Assembly (NCBI GenBank): GCA_052387115.1
Contig: JBQTJM010000017.1
Span: 1-63,835, forward strand
Reading direction: 5' to 3'
DNA from: JACCXJ01 sp052387115
GTDB lineage: Bacteria; Pseudomonadota; Gammaproteobacteria; JACCXJ01
DNA length: 63,835 nucleotides
The notes beneath the pieces were generated by a model. It had not been told where the DNA came from and made no database searches. It saw only the letters and a program-made list of their open reading frames with translations. Shown piece by piece: positions 54,430 through 63,685 of this stretch. How positions within the stretch are numbered: position 1 is the stretch's first letter; every line of letters begins with the position of its first letter. The translations under genes and the position numbers were made by a program.

Positions 54430-54869
54430 TACGCCGCTCACCCTGAGCGTTTCGTGGCCGCCGCCGAGAGTGACCTGGCCCGCGTGCGGTCTCGATCGAC
54501 CCGGTCTAACCCGACCCTCCGCCGCCTACCGTGGCGCAGCTCTTTGCCTCGGTCGGCGGTAATCTAGGGACGGCTATCATGAAGGCAACCGCAACTTGAT
54601 GCGCAAGCTGCCGTCCTCTCAAACCTGCCCATTTCTACATTGCGAGACGACACTGAATATCGTACCCTTATCCGCTTTTAGGGCATTACCTTTTGATCAA
54701 TGCCGAGGCAGCGGGGGCCGTGTGCGCCGCGCTACTCAGCGATCCCGAAGCCCTGGGTACGTTTATGGGCAAGCTAAAGGGGTGATTTCGCCATGGTGGC
54801 GCAGTTCCACGCCTTCCTACTCGCGACCACGATCCTCGCGCCGCCCCTGCGCGATGGCGGGGCCTGATC
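54430..54869 (+). other. 440-bp gap before kinase 2
   Basis: No complete gene is seen. Two short frames run close to the kinase: one from TTG 54693 (AEAAGAVCAALLSDPEALGT, stop at 54785) and one from ATG 54793 (MVAQFHAFLLATTILAPPLR, stop 54867). They are gene-like in composition and may be pieces of one decayed gene. The kinase start follows the second by 2 bases. Confidence 0.4.
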
Positions 54870-56495
54870 ATGACGGCTGCCCTGGCTGCCGAGTCCTACA
54901 CCTGTCCGAGGTGTGGCGAGCGCTCGACCAAGGGGGAGATCTCGGGGAAGGGCTTCCACTGCCCGCGTTGCACCTTGGAGCTGGCACACCTGGAAGTTGC
55001 GCCCAACGGCACGGTGCGCCAGGTGCTCGGCTGGCTGCTCGCCCCAGGAGAGCTGTTACAGGGACGCTACCGCGTGTCGAGCGTGCTCGGCAAGGGAGGG
55101 TTCGCGGCGACCTATCTGGTCACGGACGAACGGCTCCAGGGCAAGCGCCGGGCGCTCAAGGAAGTACCCCGGGACCTCTACGACGAGCACGAGACCGGGC
55201 TCCTGGCGCGCCTGCGGCACCCGGCGATTCCCGACATCAGCGACCACTTCGAGATGGAGGGCATGGGGTACCTGGTGCTCGAGTTCGGCGGCACGCAGAG
55301 CCTGGAGGGCGAGCGCAAGGCGAGCGGCGGCACCATCGCGGTGGAGCGGCTCGTCCCTTGGATGCGACAGCTCTGCGAGGTCCTCGCCTACCTCCACGGC
55401 CAGGTGCCGCCCGTCGTGCACCGGGATCTCAAGCCCGAGAACATCCTGCTCGACGAAGACGACCGCATCATGCTGATCGACTTCGGGATCGCCAAGGAGT
55501 CGGCAGAGCTGGCGGTAACCCGCACGCTGGCGCGCTCCGTGAGCCATGGTTTCAGCCCGCCCGAGCAGGTACTGGGCACCGGGACGGACCAGCGCTCGGA
55601 CGTGTACGCGCTCGGGGCGACGATGTATGCGCTCCTCACCGGGACGGTGCCGCCGGCGGCGCACGAGCGGGTGGCGGGGAAGGAGATCACCGCGCCGCGG
55701 GCGCTGAACCCCGCGATCCCCGAGACGCTGGAGTCGGTGATCCTCCAAGCGCTCGATCTCAATCTCAAACTTCGCCCGCAGACGATCGCGAAGCTGAGCT
55801 GCATCTTCGCGCCGGGGACCCTCGACGCGCCCCCGCCCGCTCCAGGCCTCAGCACGCGCACGGTTCGGGTCGGGGAGCAGATGCCGCTCCCGGCGCCGGT
55901 CCGGGCCTCGATCCGGGTGAGGCAGGCGAGTGTCGCGCCTCCCGCAGCCGCGCGTCACGGTCGGCGTGTGCCCTCGATCGCAGCAGGGGGCCTCGTTGCC
56001 GTCGCGGCTGTCCTTGCGGCGTGGCGTCTTCTCGAGCCGTCCTCGCCAGCCACCGCACGCTCGGAATCCCCCGCCATCCCGGTGGCGGCTATCCCCGCGG
56101 CGCCGCTCGCCACCCCAACCGAGTCGCCGCCGACGCCACAGCCGGGGCTACCGCAGCCTCCTCGTGCGCAGGAATTGGGAGGGGCGGGTCCGATCATCGA
56201 CGAAGGGCTGCGCAAGAAAGAGCTGGCAAGGGTGGTGGCGACGACCCCGGAGCCGTCGCCGAGTCCCTCGCCATCCACCAGACCGGTTACGCCGGACCCG
56301 GTCCCGAAGGTGGCTCCGCCTCTTGATCTGACAGGCACGAACAAAGCGGTAAACCAGAAGCAGCCGCCCGTAGCCGTGGCGCCATCCCCGTCGCGATCAC
56401 CGAACCCGCCACCGGCCAAGACGCAGGCGACACGAGGCCCGGCAACGAAAGTCGCTCCCCCACTCGATCTGATCGACAAGGTGCATGACAGGTGA
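54870..56495 (+). CDS. Zinc-ribbon Ser/Thr kinase with transmembrane segment (kinase 2)
   Basis: The 541-aa protein is a paralogue of kinase 1: the zinc ribbon has cysteines at the very same positions (12, 15, 31, 34), the linker ELAHLEVAPNGTVRQVLGWL aligns without gaps, and the kinase core (about 70-320) has GKGGFAATYLV, ALKEVPRD, HRDLKPENILL and DFGIAKE. One membrane helix follows (about 370-390, SIAAGGLVAVAAVLAAW), then a Pro-rich exterior with two copies of KVAPPLDL. The exterior differs fully from that of kinase 1, so the two may sense different signals. It is followed at 4 bases by a frameshifted TPR lipoprotein gene. Confidence 0.92.
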   Translation: MTAALAAESYTCPRCGERSTKGEISGKGFHCPRCTLELAHLEVAPNGTVRQVLGWLLAPGELLQGRYRVSSVLGKGGFAATYLVTDERLQGKRRALKEVPRDLYDEHETGLLARLRHPAIPDISDHFEMEGMGYLVLEFGGTQSLEGERKASGGTIAVERLVPWMRQLCEVLAYLHGQVPPVVHRDLKPENILLDEDDRIMLIDFGIAKESAELAVTRTLARSVSHGFSPPEQVLGTGTDQRSDVYALGATMYALLTGTVPPAAHERVAGKEITAPRALNPAIPETLESVILQALDLNLKLRPQTIAKLSCIFAPGTLDAPPPAPGLSTRTVRVGEQMPLPAPVRASIRVRQASVAPPAAARHGRRVPSIAAGGLVAVAAVLAAWRLLEPSSPATARSESPAIPVAAIPAAPLATPTESPPTPQPGLPQPPRAQELGGAGPIIDEGLRKKELARVVATTPEPSPSPSPSTRPVTPDPVPKVAPPLDLTGTNKAVNQKQPPVAVAPSPSRSPNPPPAKTQATRGPATKVAPPLDLIDKVHDR

Positions 56496-56499
56496 CGCC

Positions 56500-57150
56500 A
56501 TGAATCATCGAATCTCCCGAACCCTCGCAACAACTTTGCTGGCATTCGCCGCTCTCGCACTCTTCTCGGGCTGCGCGCGCCGCATGGCCATGGGTCACCC
56601 CAGTCAGTCGGCCCAGGAGAAGATGAATGAAACTAATGAAGCTGCTATTGCGAGGGGCACGAAGGCGATCGAGGCGAACCCAAACGATCATGAGGCATAG
56701 TAGGCGTGGAATCGCGTTTCCTCCTGGGGCAATGCTATCAGCAACTCGGCAAGTGGGCGCGAAGCAAAAGGGGCATACGAGGAGCTCGTCGCGGCGAACC
56801 CGTACGAGAAAGAAGCGTTCGCCAACCTCGGCCTCGTCAAGACGAAGCTCGGAGATTCGGAAGGCGCCGTGGCGGGCTTCTCCAAAGCGCTCGAAGTGGA
56901 TCCCAAGTTCCTGGACGCACGCAGGAACCGCGGCACGGTGTACCTCGGCCAGAAGCGTTACGACAGCGCGATCGAGGACTTCTCCGCCGTCCTCGCCGAG
57001 GATGGCAGTGACGCGGGGACCCTGTACAAGCGCGCCTACGCGTACTGCACGAACGGCAATCCGAAGCTCGGCACTAAAGACTTGCTGGATGTTCTGCGCA
57101 TAGAGCCGAAAAATGATGAGGCAAAAGCGCTCCTGCGGGAATGCACTTAG
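56500..57150 (+). pseudogene. Frameshifted TPR lipoprotein gene
   Basis: The start MNHRISRTLATTLLAFAALA with lipobox FSGC gives a lipoprotein, and the frame runs to TAG TAG at 56698-56703. TPR sequence goes on in the +1 frame (ESRFLLGQCYQQLGKW) and from about 56760 returns to the first frame (REAKGAYEELVAANPYEKEA, then GDSEGAVAGFSKALEVDPKF) to a stop at 57150. So two compensating shifts and two stops break one TPR lipoprotein of about 215 aa. A sequence error cannot be excluded. It lies 4 bases after kinase 2 and belongs to the cluster. Confidence 0.75.
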
Positions 57151-57279
57151 TGCCGACGGCTCGCTTCAGGAACGAAACCCAGCGATTGAAGTGGATGTGC
57201 TGGGATTGGCTCCGCTTATCCCGGCCTACCGAACGGGTGTAGCGCTGTTTCTGCCGAGTGCGATTTCGAACGTAGGGGC

Positions 57280-57613
57280 ATGAAACTGCCGAACGCTGAC
57301 AACGCCGTAATACCGACAGAGAAGTTGCGGGGCTATTTGTTGTCATCCTCACATCCGGTGGGCAGATTCAAGGGCGTCTTCTTTCGCGCGCTTGGGTACA
57401 CAGACGCTGATTTGGGAGCGGTTGGAAGCCGATATTCGATCGATTCTCACCAATGATGCGACGGTGAGAGAACAAACGGAGTATGGTCAGAAGCTCGAGG
57501 TCAGAGGCAGCATAACGGGTCCAGCCGAGCGGAATGCTGAGATCGTGACGGCCTGGATCATACTGAAAGGCGAGAGCGTCCCGCGGTTCATTACGGCCTA
57601 TCCGGGAGATTAA
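57280..57613 (+). pseudogene. DUF6883-like gene with one frameshift
   Basis: The gene starts MKLPNADNAVIPTEKLRGYL and reads to FFRALGYTDAD, then must shift at the run GATTTGGG (57409-57416, one extra T) to go on as WERLEADIRSILTNDATVRE and WIILKGESVPRFITAYPGD. The joined product of about 110 aa fits the DUF6883 family, which pairs with DUF4926 genes such as the next one. A sequencing error in the T-run is possible. Which partner is toxin or immunity is not settled here. Confidence 0.7.
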
Positions 57614-57615
57614 AG

Positions 57616-57846
57616 ATGAAACCAAGGGTACTTGACACGGTGGTGTTGGAAAAAGACCTGCCGAGCCAGGGGCTACGGCGAGGCGACGTTGGAGCGGTGA
57701 TGGAAGTGTACGAACCGGATGGGCTGGAGGTCGAGTTCGTGACCGGTTCGGGTCGAACTCAGGCCCTGGTCACGCTGAAGGTGGCTGAAGTTCGCCTGAT
57801 CACCGATACCGATATTCTTGCGGTCCGGTCTTTGCGCGCGGCCTGA
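57616..57846 (+). CDS. DUF4926-like protein, partner of the DUF6883-like gene
   Basis: The 76-aa protein (MKPRVLDTVVLEKDLPSQGL; RGDVGAVMEVYEPDGLEVEF; GRTQALVTLKVAEVRLI) fits the DUF4926 family, small SH3-like beta-barrel proteins commonly encoded next to DUF6883. It starts 2 bases after the stop of its partner and is intact. A TA-like or immunity role is inferred from the pairing. Confidence 0.75.
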   Translation: MKPRVLDTVVLEKDLPSQGLRRGDVGAVMEVYEPDGLEVEFVTGSGRTQALVTLKVAEVRLITDTDILAVRSLRAA

Positions 57847-58021
57847 GCTGCGGCTAATAATATGCCAAACATAGACGCGCCAACCGGTGCCGCGCCGGTT
57901 AGGGCCGCCTGCGAGTCTTCCATGCTAGGGCGCACGAGCTTGCGAGCCGAAGTATTGGAGGATAGTGGACCGGTTTATAATCTAGTCTTTTCTAGCCTAG
58001 AGGTAGGCATACACGAGCATC

Positions 58022-58264
58022 ATGAAGACCGAGATCGGTTCCAATGAAGCCAAGACCAGGCTTCCGGAGTTGTTGCGCCAGGTGAAGAGCGGGAAGAGCT
58101 TTACTATCACCAATCGTGGAAAAGCCATCGCGGACCTCGTGCCCAGCGTCAGTGCGAGGACCAAGGACAAAGTGGCGGTCGTGGAAAAGCTCAAGGCATT
58201 TATGCTGGAAGCTCCAGTGCGGGGTGTGAATATAAAGGACCTCATCGAAGAGGGGCGTGCGTGA
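58022..58264 (+). CDS. Phd/YefM-type antitoxin
   Basis: The 80-aa protein has the Phd/YefM N-terminal DNA-binding pattern KTEIGSNEAKTRLPELLRQV with KSFTITNRGKAIADLVP, and a C-terminal helix that would cover a PIN toxin. It is intact, and its stop overlaps the next gene's GTG. It probably represses its own promoter, which would lie in the 175-base gap upstream. Confidence 0.85.
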   Translation: MKTEIGSNEAKTRLPELLRQVKSGKSFTITNRGKAIADLVPSVSARTKDKVAVVEKLKAFMLEAPVRGVNIKDLIEEGRA

Positions 58265-58551
58265 GCTTCGTTCTCGACAATTCCGTGACCATGCGCTGGT
58301 TTTCTGGCGATGGGAAGCCACAAGAACTACGCTTCGCACGCGGAGTGCTCGATGCAATGAAGAATGCAAGCGCCCTTGTTCCGGTGACTTGGGGACTCGA
58401 GGTCGCCAACGTGATCGCCGCTTGCCTGCCTATGATATCCCGCCTCTGCCCGCGAATCCGCCGTATCAAACTCAGGGCGAATGATCTCCCGGGTTCCGCT
58501 GCATTGCACCCGGGCTATTTGCTTGCTACGCTTACTACAGAACCAAGTTAG
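58261..58551 (+). pseudogene. PIN-domain toxin with internal deletion
   Basis: The start MSFVLDNSVTMRWFSGDGKP to LVPVTWGLEVANVIA is the N-terminal half of a VapC-like PIN RNase (first acidic D6 in LDNS). The middle then is missing: the following bases encode LPAYD, a late PIN segment (normally with the third acidic residue), only in the +2 frame. The rest is out of frame and unrelated. So a deletion of about 100-150 bases with a shift removed the active site. The antitoxin in front is intact. Confidence 0.75.
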
Positions 58552-58562
58552 AGGCAATAGCG

Positions 58563-58793
58563 ATGGAGATATTCCCAGGCATTTCAATGGACTCCGGCAT
58601 CCGATTTGGTAAGCCCTGTTTGGCCGGGACACGGATCGATGTGGTCACGGTGGTCGGTACGCTTGCGGCTGGCGAAAGCTTTGAGGCTGTGGAACAGGCG
58701 TATGACCTTACCCACCAGCAGGTTCTAGATGCGCTTCGTTATGTGGCGCATGTGGCCGCCCATGTACCGCCGGCAGTGAAAGTGGCCTCGTGA
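58563..58793 (+). CDS. DUF433-family antitoxin
   Basis: The 76-aa protein (GIRFGKPCLAGTRIDVVTVV; GESFEAVEQAYDLTHQQVLD) is a DUF433 protein, a VapB-like helix-turn-helix that pairs with DUF5615 PIN-like toxins. It is intact and its stop overlaps the GTG of the broken toxin (GTGA). Confidence 0.88.
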   Translation: MEIFPGISMDSGIRFGKPCLAGTRIDVVTVVGTLAAGESFEAVEQAYDLTHQQVLDALRYVAHVAAHVPPAVKVAS

Positions 58794-58950
58794 AACTATT
58801 GCTCGATGAGAATTTCCCGCTACCCCTTTATCATGAGTTGGGGGCAGCTGGATACGACGTAGAACACATCATCGTGCTCGGGCAACGTGGGCTCCCAGAC
58901 GCTGTGATCCGGCAGCGTCTCGCCTTAGAGGAGATCGTGTTTTTGACCAT
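58790..58950 (+). pseudogene. Truncated DUF5615 PIN-like toxin
   Basis: The start MKLLLDENFPLPLYHELGAA to QRGLPDAVIRQRLALEEIVF is the first half of a DUF5615 PIN-like protein (acidic D6/E7 present). After FLT the sequence changes to something else: in another frame it reads FALDFFVSPIYGFSTDHADV to GRCLRVR, the end of an unknown secreted-type gene. So a rearrangement cut off the second half with its remaining catalytic residues. Confidence 0.75.
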
Positions 58951-59110
58951 TCCTTCGCCCTGGACTTTTTCGTCAGCCCAATCTACGGGTTCTCGACGGA
59001 TCACGCGGACGTGCGCACCGGCGCGGCCGTCGCCGGAGGGCGTTGTTTGCGCGTGCGTGATATCATGGCACCCGGTTTGATATATCAGGTGCACCCCAGA
59101 GGCCATCGGC

Positions 59111-59353
59111 ATGCCGAGAACCATCATCAGCCTGACGCAGGAAGACAAAGAGTGGCTGGCGCAGCGCGCCCGTGCCGAGCAGGTGCCCGTGACGGAGTTG
59201 GTCCGCCGGGCGATTCACCTGTACCGGCAGCGGTCGCCGGAAATGGGGGCGCCGTCGTTCGAGGAGCTGATCCAGCGCACGACCGGGATCTGGGAAGCGG
59301 GTGACGGCCTCGAATACCAGAAGCGTCTACGCGCCGAGTGGGAACGCGGATGA
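59111..59353 (+). CDS. Ribbon-helix-helix antitoxin (VapB-like)
   Basis: The 80-aa protein (MPRTIISLTQEDKEWLAQRA; PVTELVRRAIHLYRQRS) has a CopG/RHH DNA-binding start and a C-terminal tail (GIWEAGDGLEYQKRLRAEWE) that would bind a PIN toxin. It is intact. Its stop overlaps the ATG of the broken toxin (ATGA). Confidence 0.82.
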   Translation: MPRTIISLTQEDKEWLAQRARAEQVPVTELVRRAIHLYRQRSPEMGAPSFEELIQRTTGIWEAGDGLEYQKRLRAEWERG

Positions 59354-59720
59354 TGGGGCCTCCTGGACTCCGTTATCCTGATCGACCATTTCAACGGCGT
59401 GACCGCGGCAACCGACTACCTCCGGCGGAACTGGACGTCGGCATCGGTTTCCGTCATCACGCGCCGAGGTGTTGACCGGTTTCCCGGCAGACCAGGAGAC
59501 GCTCGCCAAGCAGTTGCTAGACCGATTTCCCACGCTTCCGGCCGGCGCGGATGAGGCGGATCTCGCGGCGGCGTTGCGGCGGCAATACCGCTGGAAATTG
59601 CCCGATGCCTTGCAGGCCGCGATCGCCGTCAATCGCCGGTTGAAATTGGTGACCCGAAACACCAGGGACTTCGATCCCGCCCACCATTCGTTTGTGCTCA
59701 TTCCTTATACCCTGGCGTAA
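59350..59720 (+). pseudogene. VapC-like PIN toxin with two frameshifts
   Basis: The coding sense is LLDSVILIDHFNGVTAATDY then SVSVITRAEVLTGFPADQET, DKRFP-type helices and LPDALQAAIAVNRRLKLVTR, a normal PIN protein with D in SVILIDHF and LPDALQ. The start codon is in a different frame from SVILIDHF (one extra C in GGGGCCTCC, near 59357) and the frame changes again at ACGCGCCGAGG near 59462. Two indels break it, or two sequence errors. The antitoxin before it is intact. Confidence 0.75.
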
Positions 59721-59921
59721 GGCCGGTCCCGAGCGGAACGCCAGTAGGCGGTTTCGCCGCATGGGGCGTCTCGTTCGGTGGGTCGCCCCTACGGCCCTGG
59801 ATCATACGAAAAGGCGCGAGCATACCGGGTTCGTTATGGCCCCTCCGGCACATGCCCGAGATGCTGGAGGGCTAACCTACCGTTCCGGGTTTGAGCTAAG
59901 ATGCCGGCAAGAGGCCCGCCC

Positions 59922-62000
<2,079 letters not shown>

Positions 62001-62011
62001 GCGCCTGCTCG

Positions 62012-62578
62012 ATGTTCTGCCAAGGCGAGATCCTGAGAGCGCTGACACGGCTCGGGGAGATCGCGTGGGACGCACAACGCATCCTAGACATGGCGGTTTA
62101 TGGTGGCTCGGCCATCGTCCTGGCGTGGGGGTTTCGGGTGTCCACCAAGGACGTGGATGCGGTCGTCCGAGGTGATCCGAGCTTTCTGCGCCGAGCCGTC
62201 CGACAGGTTGCGGAGGAACAGGGATGGCCCGAGGACTGGCTCAACGATGGCGTGAAGGGTTTCGTCTCCGGTAATGAGAGCCTGTGCTTGCAAGGCACCT
62301 ATCCGTCTCCGGAGCGGCCCGGACTGCGCGTCTATGTGCCCACCGCAGAGTACATGCTGGCGATGAAATGCATGGCGATGCGGGCCGAGGGTGTCGAGGA
62401 AGCGCGGGATATCGAGGATATTCGCCACTTGATCGGGATCACCGGATTGACCACCACCGAGCAGGTGCTGACCTTGGTGGAAGGCTTTTATCCCCGATCG
62501 CTCATTCCGCCCAGAGTGGCACTCGGTGTCGAAGAGATCGTCAACGATACTGGCCACGGCCATAAATCGCCGCCTTAG
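62012..62578 (+). CDS. DUF6036-like nucleotidyltransferase
   Basis: The 188-aa protein has a nucleotidyltransferase-fold start (MAVYGGSAIVLAWGFRVSTK, then DVDAVVR as the acidic pair) and the DUF6036 pattern AEEQGWPEDWLNDGVKGF. Such proteins often act in toxin-antitoxin or abortive-infection systems. The frame starts at ATG 62012. The gene at 62692 resembles the usual partner, with a palindromic repeat in between. Confidence 0.75.
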   Translation: MFCQGEILRALTRLGEIAWDAQRILDMAVYGGSAIVLAWGFRVSTKDVDAVVRGDPSFLRRAVRQVAEEQGWPEDWLNDGVKGFVSGNESLCLQGTYPSPERPGLRVYVPTAEYMLAMKCMAMRAEGVEEARDIEDIRHLIGITGLTTTEQVLTLVEGFYPRSLIPPRVALGVEEIVNDTGHGHKSPP

Positions 62579-62640
62579 ATCCCCTCTCATCCCCTCTCCT
62601 TCGAGGCCCTCCGGGGGGGAGAGGGCTAGGGTGAGGGGAT
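62579..62640. repeat. Imperfect palindrome, dispersed-repeat type
   Basis: Arms ATCCCCTCTCATCCCCTCTC (62579-62598) and GAGAGGGCTAGGGTGAGGGG (62620-62639) pair imperfectly around an AT-poor loop. The motif GGAGAGGG.(T)AGGGTGAGGGG is a frequent intergenic repeat in proteobacteria. It may also act as a terminator for the nucleotidyltransferase gene, just past its stop. Confidence 0.65.
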
Positions 62641-62691
62641 CAAGAAAGGGCGATTTGTGACCGTGCGTGGTAGAGCTGTCGCAAGACGCGC

Positions 62692-63108
62692 GTGATAAAG
62701 CAAGGTAGCCGCCAAGATCGCCCCCGCTCGCTGCACGAAGTCGCCGAGCGGACGCGATCCGGGCAGTCCTTCGATCCGGGGTTACGCGAGTTCCTGGACG
62801 AGTTTTATAGCCATCCGGAACGCCGCCAGGACATGATCTCGGATGAGCCTTGCGCGGTCGGGGTCGTCCAGGATGCCTATCTGGCCGCGGTGGCGGAGCA
62901 CCTGGCCGAGTGTTGGCGGCTGCGTTGTCCGGACTGGGTCCAGGGGCCGCGGCGTTTTCTGCAACGGCCTTTTTTTGCGGGGGGCCTGGAGGATCTCAAG
63001 GCCACCCTGCTGGTGGAAAGCCCGGTCGCGTTCCGGCGCCGCATGCTGTTCGTCGGGAGGGACGTGCTCGACCGGCCGCGCCGGTTGTCGGCGGCGGGCG
63101 GTCGGTAG
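62692..63108 (+). CDS. Putative partner protein of the nucleotidyltransferase
   Basis: The 138-aa protein (SLHEVAERTRSGQSFDPGLR EFLDEFY; VVQDAYLAAVAEHLAE; TLLVESPVAFRRRMLFVG) matches by memory small proteins encoded with DUF6036-like genes. It is helical, soluble, with no cysteine pair or membrane part. GTG 62692 is the start by default; no clear ribosome binding site precedes. A TA-like role is inferred by pairing only. Confidence 0.55.
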   Translation: MIKQGSRQDRPRSLHEVAERTRSGQSFDPGLREFLDEFYSHPERRQDMISDEPCAVGVVQDAYLAAVAEHLAECWRLRCPDWVQGPRRFLQRPFFAGGLEDLKATLLVESPVAFRRRMLFVGRDVLDRPRRLSAAGGR

Positions 63109-63240
63109 CGGCAGCCCGGGGATTCACGGCAGTCGCGATAGCGGGGCCGGTTTGCTCCGGCATCCTTTCGCGGCTATCGGGGAACCGGCCGTTTTGCCGC
63201 CTTCCAGTTCGACCCGGAGGTCCTCCAAGGACATTGATGA
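63109..63240 (+). other. Short stretch without a gene
   Basis: I see nothing recognisable here apart from a 3' tail of scrambled sequence between the preceding gene and the methylase relic. Confidence 0.4.
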
Positions 63241-63459
63241 AACCAACTGGCCGGGGGTGACGTTGCTGAAATCGCAGATGAGAAAGACGGCTGGAGCAAG
63301 CTCGCAAAACATCTGAAGGCCGAGATCGACGAGGTGCTGATCGAGACCTATCGCGGCACGGCGTCCCTGCCGTTTGCCGCCGGGGATCACCGGCGGGCGG
63401 CGGTCAAGATCATCGACGACCGGGGGATCGAAAGCCTCAAGATACTAAAGGTGCCGTAA
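63241..63459 (+). pseudogene. C-terminal relic of a DNA methyltransferase-like gene
   Basis: The 72-codon frame reads GGDVAEIADEKDGWSKLAKH, LKAEIDEVLIETYRGTASLP and AAVKIIDDRGIESLKILKVP before its stop. The pattern LKAEID.....YRGT.SLPF..G.HRR.AVKIIDDRGIESLK is that of the C-terminus of adenine DNA methyltransferases of type III-like or related systems (by memory). The catalytic part is absent; an in-frame stop lies at 63238. Its stop overlaps the next start (TAATG). Confidence 0.5.
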
Positions 63460-63600
63460 TGAGCGCATGCATCATGATACCGGGCGAAGCAGTTACGGCG
63501 TTTTGCCAGCGCTGGAACATCACCGAGATGGCGTTGGTCGGTTCCGTGCTGCGTCCGGATTTCAAACCGGACAGCGACATTGACGTCCTAGCCCGACTTA
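63459..63600 (+). pseudogene. Truncated MNT-type nucleotidyltransferase
   Basis: The start reads IPGEAVTAFCQRWNITEMAL, VGSVLRPDFKPDSDIDVLAR, the MNT motif GS-x9-D-x-D with the catalytic Asp pair. After LARLS the sequence turns into unrelated residues (an apparent breakpoint near 63600), so the second half is missing. The overlap with the methylase relic suggests both were once part of one operon. Confidence 0.65.
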
Positions 63601-63685
63601 GCCGGCGCGGCCGAATCTCGGCGACGGGTCTCGGAACGCGCGGCTGTCGGGACCCGCGACGCTCGTCCCGGCCGACCGGGGCGGG

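Noticed and set aside
54693..54867. Two short frames before kinase 2 (30 and 24 codons)
   Set aside because: No ribosome binding site, no recognisable family and a start on TTG for one; more likely parts of a decayed gene, so noted only in the gap entry.
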